A program made the position numbers and the translations under genes. Shown piece after piece: positions 23,206 through 32,867 of a stretch of DNA of 64,000 nt (position 1 is the first letter of the stretch; every line of letters starts with the position of its first letter). Below the pieces are notes generated by a model, which was not told the DNA's origin, did not search any database, and saw only the letters and a program-made list of their open reading frames with translations. Source of the stretch: Cherax quadricarinatus (lineage: Eukaryota; Arthropoda; Malacostraca; Decapoda; Parastacidae); NCBI RefSeq assembly GCF_038502225.1, contig NC_091311.1:38296072-38360071 (forward strand), written 5' to 3'.

Positions 23206-23569
23206 ACAGAGAGAAAAGTTATCGCAAATAATTTTAGCCATCACCAACTGCAGACGGAGGACCGAGCCTCCACTGCTTCTTTCCCTGAATAGTCAAAACT
23301 GGTCTCGTACTTTATTAAATACAAAAAATAGTTATGCAGCGATATTTCGCTAACCTGAAAATACAACAAGGCTTCCCCGTTACTTTCAGAACGCCAGCTG
23401 ATCCATCTGCTCATGCTGTCATCTAATAAAAGTCATTGTTAACATCTCATGGAATAAAATCAACGCAGGCTGTTACTAGGAATCAGCAACACCTGCTGAT
23501 ATAGGTCAAACTAAATGAAAAGATTATCAAGAGAATTACTGTTAATACCTTGCATCACTGCCTACATTG

Positions 23570-23570
<1 letters not shown>

Positions 23571-23624
<54 letters not shown>

Positions 23625-23685
23625 GTTGTTGTTGTTGCTGTTGTTGTTGTTGTTGTTGTTGTTGCTGTTGTCATTGTTGTTGTTG

Positions 23686-23750
<65 letters not shown>

Positions 23751-23761
23751 GTTGTTGTTGC

Positions 23762-23795
<34 letters not shown>

Positions 23796-23823
23796 GCTGT
23801 TGTCATTGTTGTTGTTGTTGTTG

Positions 23824-23882
<59 letters not shown>
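23571..23882. repeat. Higher-order ATT/GTT compound repeat
   Basis: Blocks alternate as (ATT)n, then (GTT) with GCT and CAT variants, then (ATT)n, then (GTT), then (ATT)n. The GTT block with the signature GTTGCTGTTGTCATTGTTG appears twice (about 23,628-23,690 and 23,750-23,827), so a segment of about 130 bp was duplicated. Confidence 0.95.
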
Positions 23883-24679
23883 TTCAGATACATTTCAACA
23901 CAGCTGAATACATTCACAGTGTAGTCACACTGCCAGTGTTCACCACAAGTGTTCCAAGAGACCAGAGACTAGCTTTACTGTGCACCACAGACGCCTTCAT
24001 TCAATTCCAGGGAAGTTTTCAAGGGTTCGAACCCTTAGTCGACCTGTTATTCTCGTGGACATTTTCTAAATAACCAAGGAATTAACAGAGTCTGAGACAG
24101 GTGCAGTATTTTCACCTCTGCCTGTGTTCTTCTGGGGATTAACCGAAAACTCACCGGTTCTGAGTTCCAATAGCCAGTGAAGTGACACAGTCAGAACAGA
24201 AACCACTGTTGGTATTTTATACCATATTGAGCATAGAGAACTTTGGTATCAATTTTAAACTTTATCACAGACAGAGTCAGACATAAAACAATTTTCAGCT
24301 TACAGTTCAGGTGGTTCATAACTCCCATACAGTTCTCATTCCTATTTATCCCCACGTTTCCCATGTATTCTAATAGACTTAAAGAAAAAGTTTAGTCCCC
24401 AAGCAAAAATGTATTAATAAAATGCTCATTCTACCTTTCTATTTTTGTTTTTCAACTTGAAGTTATTTTGTCCTTTTCATGCCAACTAAATTTCAACTTC
24501 CTCTCGTCACATCCTTGCTGCAGTACTCAAAAAGGCATGCCTCTCACGCATGCAAAATTGTCGGCACCACTAAACTCTGATACATTCCTTGTTTAGCATT
24601 AATTCATAACTTTCCGTAGATGTTTCAGCACTCCTGCTATTTTTTTCTCTTGTTCTGTCACTGATCTGCAGATACATTC
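23883..24679. other. Unannotated stretch
   Basis: AT-rich. No gene or element recognised. Confidence 0.45.
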
Positions 24680-25265
24680 ACTAGTATATATATATAAATA
24701 TATTCACCTCTTTCTTTCTGTATGCTTTCATCATTACCTCTAACCTTTCTTCTCATATATTTCTATTTATTTTTACCATCTTATTGTCCTTTTCTGGATT
24801 CATTATAAACTTCTTTTTGACGTATCCTTTTAAACTCCTTCACCAACTTCCGGAGATTGTTTTACGAATCTCCAAACAGTACCACGTCACCAGAAACAGA
24901 AAATGAAACAATTCACGCATTGTACCAGATTCAGTATATTTTTTTCTTTGATAAATTAGACACATGTGCAACTCTTGGGTATCTTTAAAGATACCCAAGA
25001 GTTGCACATGTGTCTAATTTATCAACATGTCGGTTCTCTGAACCATTCATCTACGAATATTTTTTTTTATTTGGAATCACACCTCTCCCTGACACAAGAA
25101 ATCATTCCTCACTACCACGTCTGTAAACAAATTAACAATATTGGTGACTTCACACATCCTTGTTTAAGATCAACTTTGACCTGAAGACGCACTCCTTCTC
25201 TTTCAGCTAGAACCTGTTCAGGTCAGGGTCTCAATACAGCTTCCAACATGCGTGTAACGGGACCT
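24680..25265 (-). pseudogene. LINE-D RT fragment, interrupted
   Basis: On the minus strand the 5' part (about 25,265-25,060) has VDLKQGCVKSPILLICLQTW, matching the RT block G(V/L)RQGC(V/M)xSPxLF. The 3' part (about 24,910-24,730) has GDVVLFGDS then NNLRKLVKEFKRI, matching (F/L)ADD.(L/V)L.GDS with the catalytic Ala-Asp damaged. Between them sits the palindrome at 24,948. The same family is on the minus strand at 31.1-31.4 kb (FANDTLLLGDSEEKLQRLV). Confidence 0.6.
24948..25050. mobile_element. Palindromic insertion of the hammerhead-element 3' segment
   Basis: 24,948-25,025 is a perfect 78-bp palindrome with no spacer. It is the element's downstream segment (AAAGATACCCAAGAGTTGCA and then CATGTGTCTAATTTATC) joined head to head with itself. 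The right side continues into ACATGTCGGTTCTCTGAACC, the same terminal sequence as at 32.87 kb. No hammerhead core is included. Flanks resemble an AT-rich duplication (ATATTTTTTT on both sides), too simple to be sure. Confidence 0.8.
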
Positions 25266-25269
25266 GATG

Positions 25270-25500
25270 CATCTTCCTTTTTTGACTCACGAGTCCTGAT
25301 GGAGGCCACAACCACGCTGGTGTGGGATTCGTTTGTAAAAACCTGCATTTGTAGTCACAGTGGTGGCTCATACTAACCTTCCCATGTATATAGAAATATA
25401 CCTAGTTTTATCAAACTTAGAACCAGCTGACCGAGTTGTTAAACGCACTGGCCATAGGTTCAAATCCCCACCCGTTCCCTGGTTCCTTCCTTTCTCGTCG
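25270..25500 (+). mobile_element. tRNA-derived SINE (family 3)
   Basis: Head region 'GATTCGTTTGTAAAAACCTG', 'CATTTGTAGTCACAG' and 'TAGAAATATACCTAGTT', then a tRNA-like part 'CAGCTGACCGAGTTGTTAAA' with 'GGTTCAAATCCCCACCC' as B box. It matches the foldback copy at 31.5-31.9 kb, where these parts read TGGTCTAGTGGCTAACGCG and GGGTTCAATCCCGGCCGG. It is divergent and probably old. Confidence 0.7.
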
Positions 25501-26003
25501 ATAAATATCTTACGAGGTTCATAATGTAATTTTTTAATAGTTCTTTCAAGGTTACTAAAACTAATTTATTTTCAAGGTAGGTTCTTCTAGATTCCAGTAG
25601 GTTAGATTAGGCTAGGCTGTAATAGGGCTGGGTCATATAAAATTATAAAGACGTATATTTACCAGAGTTATGCAGATCTAATACAATTGCCGTAAACCGT
25701 CTGGCAACGAGGTGGCCGAAAATAATCACGAAACCTTTAATCTGCATGATTATCATACGTGATGCACAAACTGGATTCTGGTGATACAGATGCATCCCAG
25801 CAATGTCAACTCTCTTCTGAGATTTGATGAACTTTACGCTTAGTGTGGTAATTAAAATATTGGTGGAGGTCACGAACCTCTGCTTCAGATTCAGTTTTCG
25901 ATGTCCCTTCTGGAATCCTATATAAACACCTGGGATGAGCAGCAGTGTAAAGTACTGACACAGTAGTCATGAAACACAAATGCAGTTCTAGGGAATCCTT
26001 TGC
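25501..26003. other. Unannotated stretch, perhaps part of the hammerhead-like element
   Basis: No gene recognised. CTATATAAA at about 25,918 and the position beside the motif at 26,004 suggest that part of this belongs to a longer element, but no second copy is available for comparison. Confidence 0.35.
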
Positions 26004-26042
26004 TGACGACGTTTCGCCCACGCTGTGGACTTTATCAAGTCA
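26004..26042 (-). ncRNA. Hammerhead-ribozyme-like motif, best U3/A8 example
   Basis: Minus strand: TGAC, TTGATAA, extra A, GTCCAC, loop AGC, GTGGGC, GAAA, C, GTC, GTCA. Stem I TGAC/GTCA is perfect, stem II has 6 bp with one wobble, and the cleavage-site triplet is the canonical GTC. Core positions 3 and 8 are U and A, as at 3.0, 44.0 and 45.5 kb. Stem III is only AC/GT with no loop, so a single molecule could not close it and a dimer would be needed. Confidence 0.55.
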
Positions 26043-26220
26043 GAATCATCAAGACTACAGTATTGAACGCTGGCTTACAGGCTCAGGGACTGATTATCTC
26101 ATCTTCTACTGTCTTCGTACATCATCTCTGTATGGAACTTTAAAAGCCACTGCTTTACGAAACATCTTCCAATAAAGATGTACAGGTGTTGCGCAAGTTT
26201 CTAAGGGAGGGGTCCAAATC

Positions 26221-26463
26221 ATATGTAGCATCTTGCCTAGAAGGGGAGTGGGAAATGAATGGATGTCTAGGGCACCTGGTGTAAATTGCTGGCTAGACAG
26301 ATACTGCAAGGAACTTGCAATCCCATTCATTGACAACTGGGACAACTTTTATGGCAAACATGATATGTATGCAAGGGATGGGGTACATCTCTCTGAAGCA
26401 GGGGTGGTAGCATTTACCAACTCGATCGAGAGAGCCATTGCTAACAAGTCTAAGATTTTAAAC
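26221..26463 (+). pseudogene. CR1 ORF1, SGNH esterase-like C-terminal part
   Basis: The frame reads ICSILPRRGVGNEWMSRAPG, then NCWLDRYCKELAIPFIDNWD and MYARDGVHLSEAGVVAF. The D-G-V-H-L-x-x-x-G block matches the C-terminal Asp/His block of SGNH (GDSL-like) hydrolases, and an esterase-type ORF1 is known for CR1-clade LINEs. The N-terminal serine block is not visible. The ORF1 stop differs from the 36.4 kb copy: the TGATG overlap is mutated to TGTCAG, so the frame runs on past it. Confidence 0.7.
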
Positions 26464-26599
26464 TGTCAGAAGATAGAGGTATGGGTGTGTATGGGAAAGT
26501 CAGGTTGCAGCCCTAGGGTTGAAAACAGGAGATGTTTAAAAGACATTCATCTTAAAGTTACAAATATGATCAGGTTAGAAAACAAAGGGGAACAGCAGA

Positions 26600-28141
26600 G
26601 GCAGCGAGAGACTGGCTCCCTTAAGGTTTACTATACTAAGTGCAGGAGTGTAAGAAATAAGATAAGCTAAAATTAATTGCAAGTGCAGGAAGCATAGATA
26701 TTATTGCTATAACATAGACCTGGCTCAATCTGAAAGAGAGAAAAATGCCTTCTGAATACCACATACAAACCTATAAATTATTCCAGACTAATAGGGTCAA
26801 CAGGAAGAGTGGTGGAGTAGTGATGTATGTCAGAGATAATTTAAATTGTTGTGTTAGACAAAATAAAAAATTAGAAGCGTCAGTCACTGAATCTGTTTGG
26901 TTACAGCTTCTAGAGGGCCGTGAAAAAATTAATCTTGGGTGTGATTTACAGGCCCCCCAAACCTTGATAGGGAGTGCAGTAAGCTTTTATGGGACGACAT
27001 TTGTAATGCATCTACATACGAAAATGTTGTGTTAACGGGATATTTTAACTTTAGGCAAATTGACTGGAGCAATTTGACAGGAAATTTAGAGTCATTTGAC
27101 TTTCTCGTTACGATTCAGGATTATTTTTAAAACAGTTTGTGACAGAACCAACTAGAAGAAATAACGTACTTGACTTAGTTCTTGCCAGCAGGGAATCACT
27201 AATTAATAATCTTGAGGTTAATGATTAGCTTGGGGAAAGTGATAACAAATCACTCAGTTTTAATATATCATGGAATTACCTTAATAATGGCAATCAAATA
27301 TCTGTCCCTGACTTCCATTTGGCTAATTTCATAGGACTGAGAAATTACCTGGGTGGGCTGAATTGGAATGACCTGACAAAGAGTGAGGTAGAAGGTGATG
27401 GTTGCCAATATGACGTTTTTCAGAGCATAGTTCTAGCTTCTCAGACAACTTATGTTCCAAATAGGAAAATACGATCAAACAAAAATGATCCTAAATAGAT
27501 AAACAATAGATTAAAACATCTCATTGGTCAAAAAAGAGGCATATATAGGTAAATCAAAAGAGGAGAAGGACAGTTAAGAAATCAAGATATTCTGTTAAAG
27601 AGAGAAATAAAAAAGGGAATAAGAAAAGAAAAGAGAGGTTATGAACTTAAAGTTGCAAGGGAATCGAAGACTAACCCAAAAGGATTCTTTAAGATACACA
27701 GAAGTAAGTTTAGGGACAAGAGAGGCCCACTCAAAAGTACTCGGGTCAGCTCACCAACAGTAACAAGGAAATGTGTAGAATTTTTAATGCTTACTTCCTC
27801 TCAGTTTTTACACAGGATGATACTAGCTATATTCCAGAAATAATAAATTATGTAGAACAGAACGATAATAAACTATGAACGATTAGGGTCACCTAACAAA
27901 TCCCCAGGTTCTGATGAACTGTATGCAAGGGTTTTAAAGGAATGTAAAGAGGAGCTTAGCAAACCTTTGGCTAATCTTTTCAACATATTACTACAAACTG
28001 GCATAGTGCCAGATAAGTGGAAAATGGCAAATGCGATACCTATTTTCCAAGCAGGTGACAGGTCCCTAGCTTCAAACTATAGACCAATAAGCCTAACCTC
28101 CATAGTGGGAAAATTTATGGAATCAATAATTGCCGAGGCAG
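26600..28141 (+). pseudogene. CR1 ORF2, endonuclease and start of RT, decayed
   Basis: Recognisable pieces are KVYYTKCRSVRNKIS (endonuclease start), 'NRVNRKSGGVVMYVRDNLNC', 'WLQLLEGREKINLG', 'LANLFNILLQTGIVPDKWKM' and 'DRSLASNYRPISLTSIVGKF'. Compared with the 36.4-34.1 kb copy, several stops (TAG/TAA for Trp or Gln) and frameshifts interrupt the chain. The hAT cuts it right after the residues IIAEAVR. Confidence 0.8.
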
Positions 28142-28149
28142 TTCGTCCC

Positions 28150-29525
28150 CAGGGCCGGATTACCGCATAGGCAAACTAGGCATTTGCCTAGGGCCCCGCG
28201 CATTTGGGGGCCCCGCGGTCCAAGGGGTTCAGGGGCTCATCCAAGACTGCGCACATGGTGCAAGTGCCAAGGGGTCCCTACCTAAAAAGTTCAAGTGTTT
28301 GGAGAGTAAAATTGATTTTTAAAAATTAATCAAAACAAAAATAAATAATGAAATAAAATAAAATAAAAATAAATAAACCTAACCATAGATGGCAACACTC
28401 AACACGCCTTTGTTTACATCAGAACAGCTGTGTTTTCCCGCTAATGGGTGAGTATGGGAGATTCCTCTCCAATTTTCTGTAGTTATTACACGTTATCTAT
28501 ACTTGTACTGTGACAAATTAACTGAAGAAATGTAAGACAGCTACATACTTCGTCATTCTGGATTCACTGATTACAGAATTGGTGAAAAGAAAAGAAATCT
28601 ACCAGGATCTCAATGACAAGTTTGGATTTCTGTTCAAAATTACTACTATGCCAGATGCAGAATTGAGAGAAGCTGCATTAAAGTTGCAACAACACCTTTT
28701 AGCAGATGTTCAGGACACATTTGTTGAAGAAATAGTTCATTTTTCTGGGTATATGAATCAGATTAAAGCTCCACCTGAAAAATGTGCGCCCTCAGCTGCT
28801 TTGAAACATTTAAGAAATGCAGGTATCTCAGAAACCTTCCCTAATGTTGACATAGTGTATCGCCTTTACCTAACACTTCCAGCTACTAACTGTGAAGGAG
28901 AACGTTCATTTTCTGTTTTGAAAAGAGTGAAAAACCAGCTCCGTTCAACAATGAGCCAAGACAAATTGTGTAACCTAGCCTTGTTGACCATTGAGTCTGA
29001 TCTAACAAGAAATATTGATTTTCAGAATATAATTGATGATTTTGCCAATATGAAATCCTGAAAAAAGTTTATTTAAGAAGTGCTTGCGAATATAAACAAT
29101 TCTTTACTTTCTTGAGTTTATATGATTTGATAGTCTTATGCATGATGCAATGATAACAATAATGGTCAGTGATTTATGAAGGGAATAATAGTGCTGTAGT
29201 GGTTATGCTGAATATAATAGGTACATGATGTCACTACTTTAATAGCCTAATCTAGTAATACTATGCTGTCTTGAGTTTATTCTCTTTAAAATGCATGATT
29301 TAACAAGATAGTTATAATGGCTGTTGGTAAATGGTTTTGGTTGTCTTGATGTACTTTCCCTATTAAATTTAATCTAAATAGCCAGAATGTATTTAATTAA
29401 AACAGGGTCACACCGACCCCCCCACCACCCCCAAGCTGGAAGGGGTCGCTTCGCTTACCCGTAACTCATAGGGGCCCCGCCAATCTGAATAGCCTAGGGC
29501 CCGGAGACTTCTTAATCCGGCCCTG
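28150..29525 (+). mobile_element. hAT transposon, internally deleted, nested in CR1
   Basis: Ends are CAGGGCCGGATTA at 28,150 and its complement TAATCCGGCCCTG ending at 29,525. The 8-bp flanks TTCGTCCC and TTCGTAGC differ at two positions and restore the CR1 sequence GCAGTTCGTAGCCACC. Subterminal GGGGCCCCGC-rich sequence lies at both ends. Total 1,376 bp, so most of the transposase is missing. An 8-bp duplication is the hAT hallmark. Confidence 0.9.
28579..29061 (+). pseudogene. hAT transposase, C-terminal dimerisation region
   Basis: A 160-codon open frame has no internal stop. Near its end it reads 'FPNVDIVYRLYLTLPATNCE', 'GERSFSVLKRVKNQLRSTMS' and 'QDKLCNLALLTIESDL', the hAT C-terminal dimerisation domain in the form seen in ZMYM1-like elements. 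The RNase H-fold catalytic Asp/Asp and the N-terminal zinc finger are absent, so it cannot catalyse transposition. An open frame in a deleted copy suggests a fairly young insertion. It could still bind full-length transposase if translated, but there is no evidence of expression. Confidence 0.85.
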
Positions 29526-29529
29526 TTCG

Positions 29530-30438
29530 TAGCCACCTTGAAAAGCATAAATTAATCAACGAATCTCAGCATGGTTTTACAAAGGGACGCTCCTGCCTTA
29601 CGAATTTATTAACTTTTTTCACTAAGCTAAGGTATTTGAGGAGGTAGATCATGGTAATGAATATGATATTGTGTATATGGACTTCAGTAAGGCTTTTGAC
29701 AGAGTCCCACATCAGAGACCATTGAGGAAAATTAAGGCACATGGAATAGGAGAATTTTTTTTTCCTGGATAGAGGCATGGTTGACAAATAGGCAGTAGAG
29801 AGTTTGCATAAATGGGGAGTAATCAGAGTGGGGAAGCATCACAAGCAGTGTTCCACAGGGGTCAGCGTTGGGCCCCCTGTTGTTCACAATCTACATAAAC
29901 GACATAGATGAGGGCATAAAGAGCGACATAAGCAAGTTTGCCGATGATACCAAAATAGGCCTTCGAATTCATTCTGACGAGGACATTAGAGCACTCCAGG
30001 AAGATTTGAATAGACTGATGCAGTGGTCGGAGAAGTGGCAGATACATCTTACTATAGACAGGAAAACAGCCATGCCGTATATAAACTAAATAATGTAGAT
30101 GTTAATATTACTGACTGCAAAAAGGATTTAGAAGTTCTGGTTAGCAGTAATCTAAAACCAAGACAACAGTGCATAAGTGGTCGCAATAAACCAAACAAAA
30201 TCCTTGGCTTCATATGAAGTAGCATAAATAATAGGAGTCCTCAGATTGTTCTTCAACTTTATATATCCTTGGTTATACTTCATTTAGATGCTGCACAGTT
30301 TTGGTCACCGTATTACAGAATTAATATAAATGCACTGGAAAAATATACATAGGAGGATGACAACGTTGATCCCATATATCAGAAATCTTCCCTATGAGGA
30401 TAGACTGAGGGCCCTGAATCTGCACTCTCTAGAGCTGT
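29530..30438 (+). pseudogene. CR1 ORF2, second half of RT, decayed
   Basis: Continuation after the hAT: 'LINESQHGFTKGRSCLTNLL', 'VYMDFSKAFDRVPHQR', 'GPLLFTIYINDIDEGIKSDI' and 'FADDTKIGLRIHSDEDIRAL'. The F-A-D-D catalytic motif is intact, but an inframe stop (AGGCAGTAG for Gln) and a frameshift precede it. After 30,110 it runs into 'RRMTTLIPYIRNLPYEDRLR'. Confidence 0.8.
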
Positions 30439-30577
30439 ATAGTCCTTGTGGCTTAGCGCTTCTTAGCTGGAAATCAGTATGTACCTGCGTACCGGAGCAC
30501 AGTCTAGACATCATGTCATTTTTAGGACAGCATAGCACCACTGGATATCATAGTACCATTTAATTTAATATTTATTA

Positions 30578-30581
30578 TTAA

Positions 30582-30636
<55 letters not shown>
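30578..30636. repeat. (ATT)n microsatellite
   Basis: About 19 ATT units followed by GTCATCATCATC. It lies after a family-2 SINE-like remnant (TATAGTCCTTGTGGCTTAGC). Confidence 0.95.
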
Positions 30637-30654
30637 GTCATCATCATCATCATC

Positions 30655-32262
30655 CTAATCATAATTATCACTCACTCCACTGTCTTGCCAGAGGCGTGGC
30701 TGCACTATAATTAAAAGCTGTAACAAATTTTCACCCCTCCTTCAGAGTGCAGGCAATGTACTTCCAGCTTCCAGGATTCAACTCCGGCTAAGTGGTTTCC
30801 CTGAACCTCTTCCTAAATGTTGCTATGCTCACACTCCAACAGCACATCAAGTCATATAAAACATTTCTCTCCACTCACTCCTATCTAGCGCTAATGCAAG
30901 CTTGCTGGAAGTCTAAGCCCCTAACACACAAACCTTCCTTTATTCCCTCCCTGCAGCCTTTCCTAGGACGACCCCTACCCCGTTTTTCTTCCACTACAGA
31001 TTAATATGCCCTCCAAGTCATTCCGTTTCATTCCATCCTCTCTAAATGTTCATACCACCTCAACAATTCCTCCTCAGCCCTCTGGATAATACTTATAGAA
31101 ACCCCCGCACCTCCTGCTAATCTCCAAGCTGCAGATTCTCTGCATAATATTCACACCCCACATTGCCCTCAGACACAACAGCTCCACTGCTTCCTGCCTT
31201 CTCTTAGTTGCAACATTGTTGCAACATTTTTTTTTTGTGGTTATCCTCCTCACCTGGCTCTTTCGTATGTTCACTTTTAATTTTCTTAGTTTACATACTC
31301 TTCCAAGCTCGCTCACCAATCTCTGCAACTTCTCTTCAGAATCTCCCAAAAGCAGAGTGTCATTAGCAAAAACCAACTGCGACATCTCTGACTTTGTGTT
31401 AGATTCTTTATCTTTTAAACTCGCACCTCTTGTAAAACACCCGAGCATTTACTTTTTTTTACAACCCTATCTATAAATAACTTGACTTAAGAAATCGTAA
31501 TGACACGATTGCAAACAAACCATACCCCCGGCCGGGATTGAACCCGCGGTCATAGAGTCTCAAAAGTCCAGCCCGTCGCGTTAGCCACTAGACCAGCTAG
31601 CCACAATAAGATTCATCCAACTAGGTATATTTCTACACCATAGGAAGGTTAGCACAGGCACCTCTGTGAAGGGACTTGAGCTAGAGTTCGTCACGGCCAC
31701 GCTAGCTGGAAATTCGTCTGTAAAAACTTGCATTTGTGGTCACAGAGGTGCCTGTGCTAACCTTCCTATGGTGTAGAAATATACCTAGTTGGATGAATCT
31801 TATTGTGGCTAGCTGGTCTAGTGGCTAACGCGACGGGCTGGAGTTTTGAGACTCTATGACCGCGGGTTCAATCCCGGCCGGGGGTATGGTCTATCTATAA
31901 ATATATTGGACAACCATGGTGACATCATGCATCCCTGTCAAAGGCCTACTTTTACTGGGAAATAATCTCCCTCTCTCATACATTCCCTAACCTGAGCCTC
32001 ACCATCCTCAGTAACCTACACCTGCCACATTGCTCCACAATTTCCCCTATCATATGCCTTTTCCAAATGCATAAATGCAACGAAAATCTCTTTACCTTTA
32101 TTTAAATGCTGCTTACTTAAATGCTTCACTGTAAACACTTGGTCTACACATCCCCTACCCTTTCTAAAGTCTCCTTGTTCATCTACGATCCTGCTATCCT
32201 TTTTCTTAATTCTTTCAGTGATAACTCTACCATACACCTTACGAGGTATACTCAACAGTTTA
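30655..32262 (-). mobile_element. LINE-D copy, interrupted by a foldback SINE
   Basis: On the minus strand the upstream RT part (about 32,250-31,905) reads 'RKVYGRVITERIKKKDSRIV', 'DEQGDFRKGRGCVDQVFTVK' and 'IFVAFMHLEKAYDRGN'. It is broken at TATCTATAAATA by the SINE insertion. It resumes (31,448-31,074) as 'SEMSQLVFANDTLLLGDSEE' and 'KLQRLVSELGRVCKLRKLKV', and ends in a C-terminal region with RAMWGVNIMQRICSLE and a 3' non-coding region to about 30,655. The clade is not certain. Catalytic FADD reads FAND, so the copy is dead. Confidence 0.75.
31480..31890. mobile_element. Foldback tRNA-SINE (family 3) with 13-bp target duplication
   Basis: Arms 31,519-31,669 and 31,740-31,890 are 151 bp with a single mismatch, around a 70-bp loop. 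Each arm holds the tRNA-like head (B box GGGTTCAATCCCGGCCGG). The left side also has the SINE tail (ATTACGATTTCTTAAG on the minus strand). CTATCTATAAATA flanks it at 31,467-31,479 and 31,891-31,903, and removing insert plus one copy restores LINE-D sequence. Near-identical arms and an exact duplication mean a recent event. Confidence 0.92.
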
Positions 32263-32395
32263 TTATTATTATTATTATCATGGGAACTCGCTAAACCTGT
32301 TTGGTCACAGCGCCTGCAGAACGAGAGGCAATCAGCTTTCATCCAAGGATAGGGAATAATGGTTCCAGCTCCTTGGATCACGATCCCTTCGCCCA
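32262..32395 (-). mobile_element. SINE family 2 with ATT tail
   Basis: Minus strand: 'CAAGGAGCTGGAACCATTAT', 'GCAGGCGCTGTGACCAAACA' and 'GGTTTAGCGAGTTCCCATGA', then TAATAATAATAATAA. The same parts and order occur at 4.4 kb. It is inserted in or abutting LINE-D. Confidence 0.65.
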
Positions 32396-32650
32396 GCAAC
32401 GAGACTTGTTTGACCGGTCCTTGGTTGCGTCACGAGTAGCGGCTACCCGCTACCCCTGGCGACGCCTATGTCAGGGAGGGGGGTCTTGGGTAATGCACAG
32501 TTACGAGTCTGGCCACGTGTGTACCGCTAATCGCACCCCACAGAGGCGCAGGTGGGATGGTAGGGAGTGTGGACACCTGTGTCTCTAGACAGATGTGGTG
32601 GATACAGGTGTCGGAGCTACCCTCCTGACGCCGCGTGTCTGCTTCTTCAA
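32396..32650. other. Unannotated GC-rich stretch
   Basis: No gene recognised. GC-richer than its neighbours, with short frames only. Confidence 0.4.
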
Positions 32651-32855
32651 GTACTCTGGGTTGTGAGTATATTTGTCCCGGTATTTCTGGGTTAAGTGTA
32701 AATTCCTCCCAGTACTAATAAGCTGGTAGTAAATTTTTCCCAGTACTGTTGGGTGAGGTGTAAATTTCTCCGATTACTACAAGCTGGATGTAAATTGCTT
32801 CCAGTACTGCTGGGTGAGGTGTAAATTTGCCCCAGTATTGTTAAGTGTACAGTTA
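32651..32855. repeat. Minisatellite, about 32-bp unit, interrupted by a hammerhead element
   Basis: About six units of 'GTAAATTTCTCCCAGTACT' + 'GCTGGGTGAGGT', moderately diverged. It ends just before the target duplication of the next element. Confidence 0.8.
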
Positions 32856-32867
32856 CATACACAAATG

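Larger units (their letters stand above)
26205..30438 (+). mobile_element. LINE-A (CR1-like) retrotransposon copy, dead, with nested hAT
   Basis: Parts in order: esterase-like ORF1 end (26,221-26,463), APE endonuclease region (26,600-27,880), RT first half (27,880-28,141), hAT insertion (28,150-29,525), RT second half (29,530-30,110) and C-terminal region to 30,438. It is colinear with the reverse copy at 34.1-36.7 kb. There are many in-frame stops and small deletions (e.g. about 30 bp lost near 27,890 in the RT approach MVLRQIDKLK). 3' truncation or fusion to a family-2 SINE tail occurs at 30,438. Confidence 0.9.

Noticed and set aside
25643..26021. Minus-strand frames next to the 26.0 kb motif as a PLE protein
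   Set aside because: No GIY-YIG or RT motif can be found in them, and the two frames are unrelated to any family I recognise.
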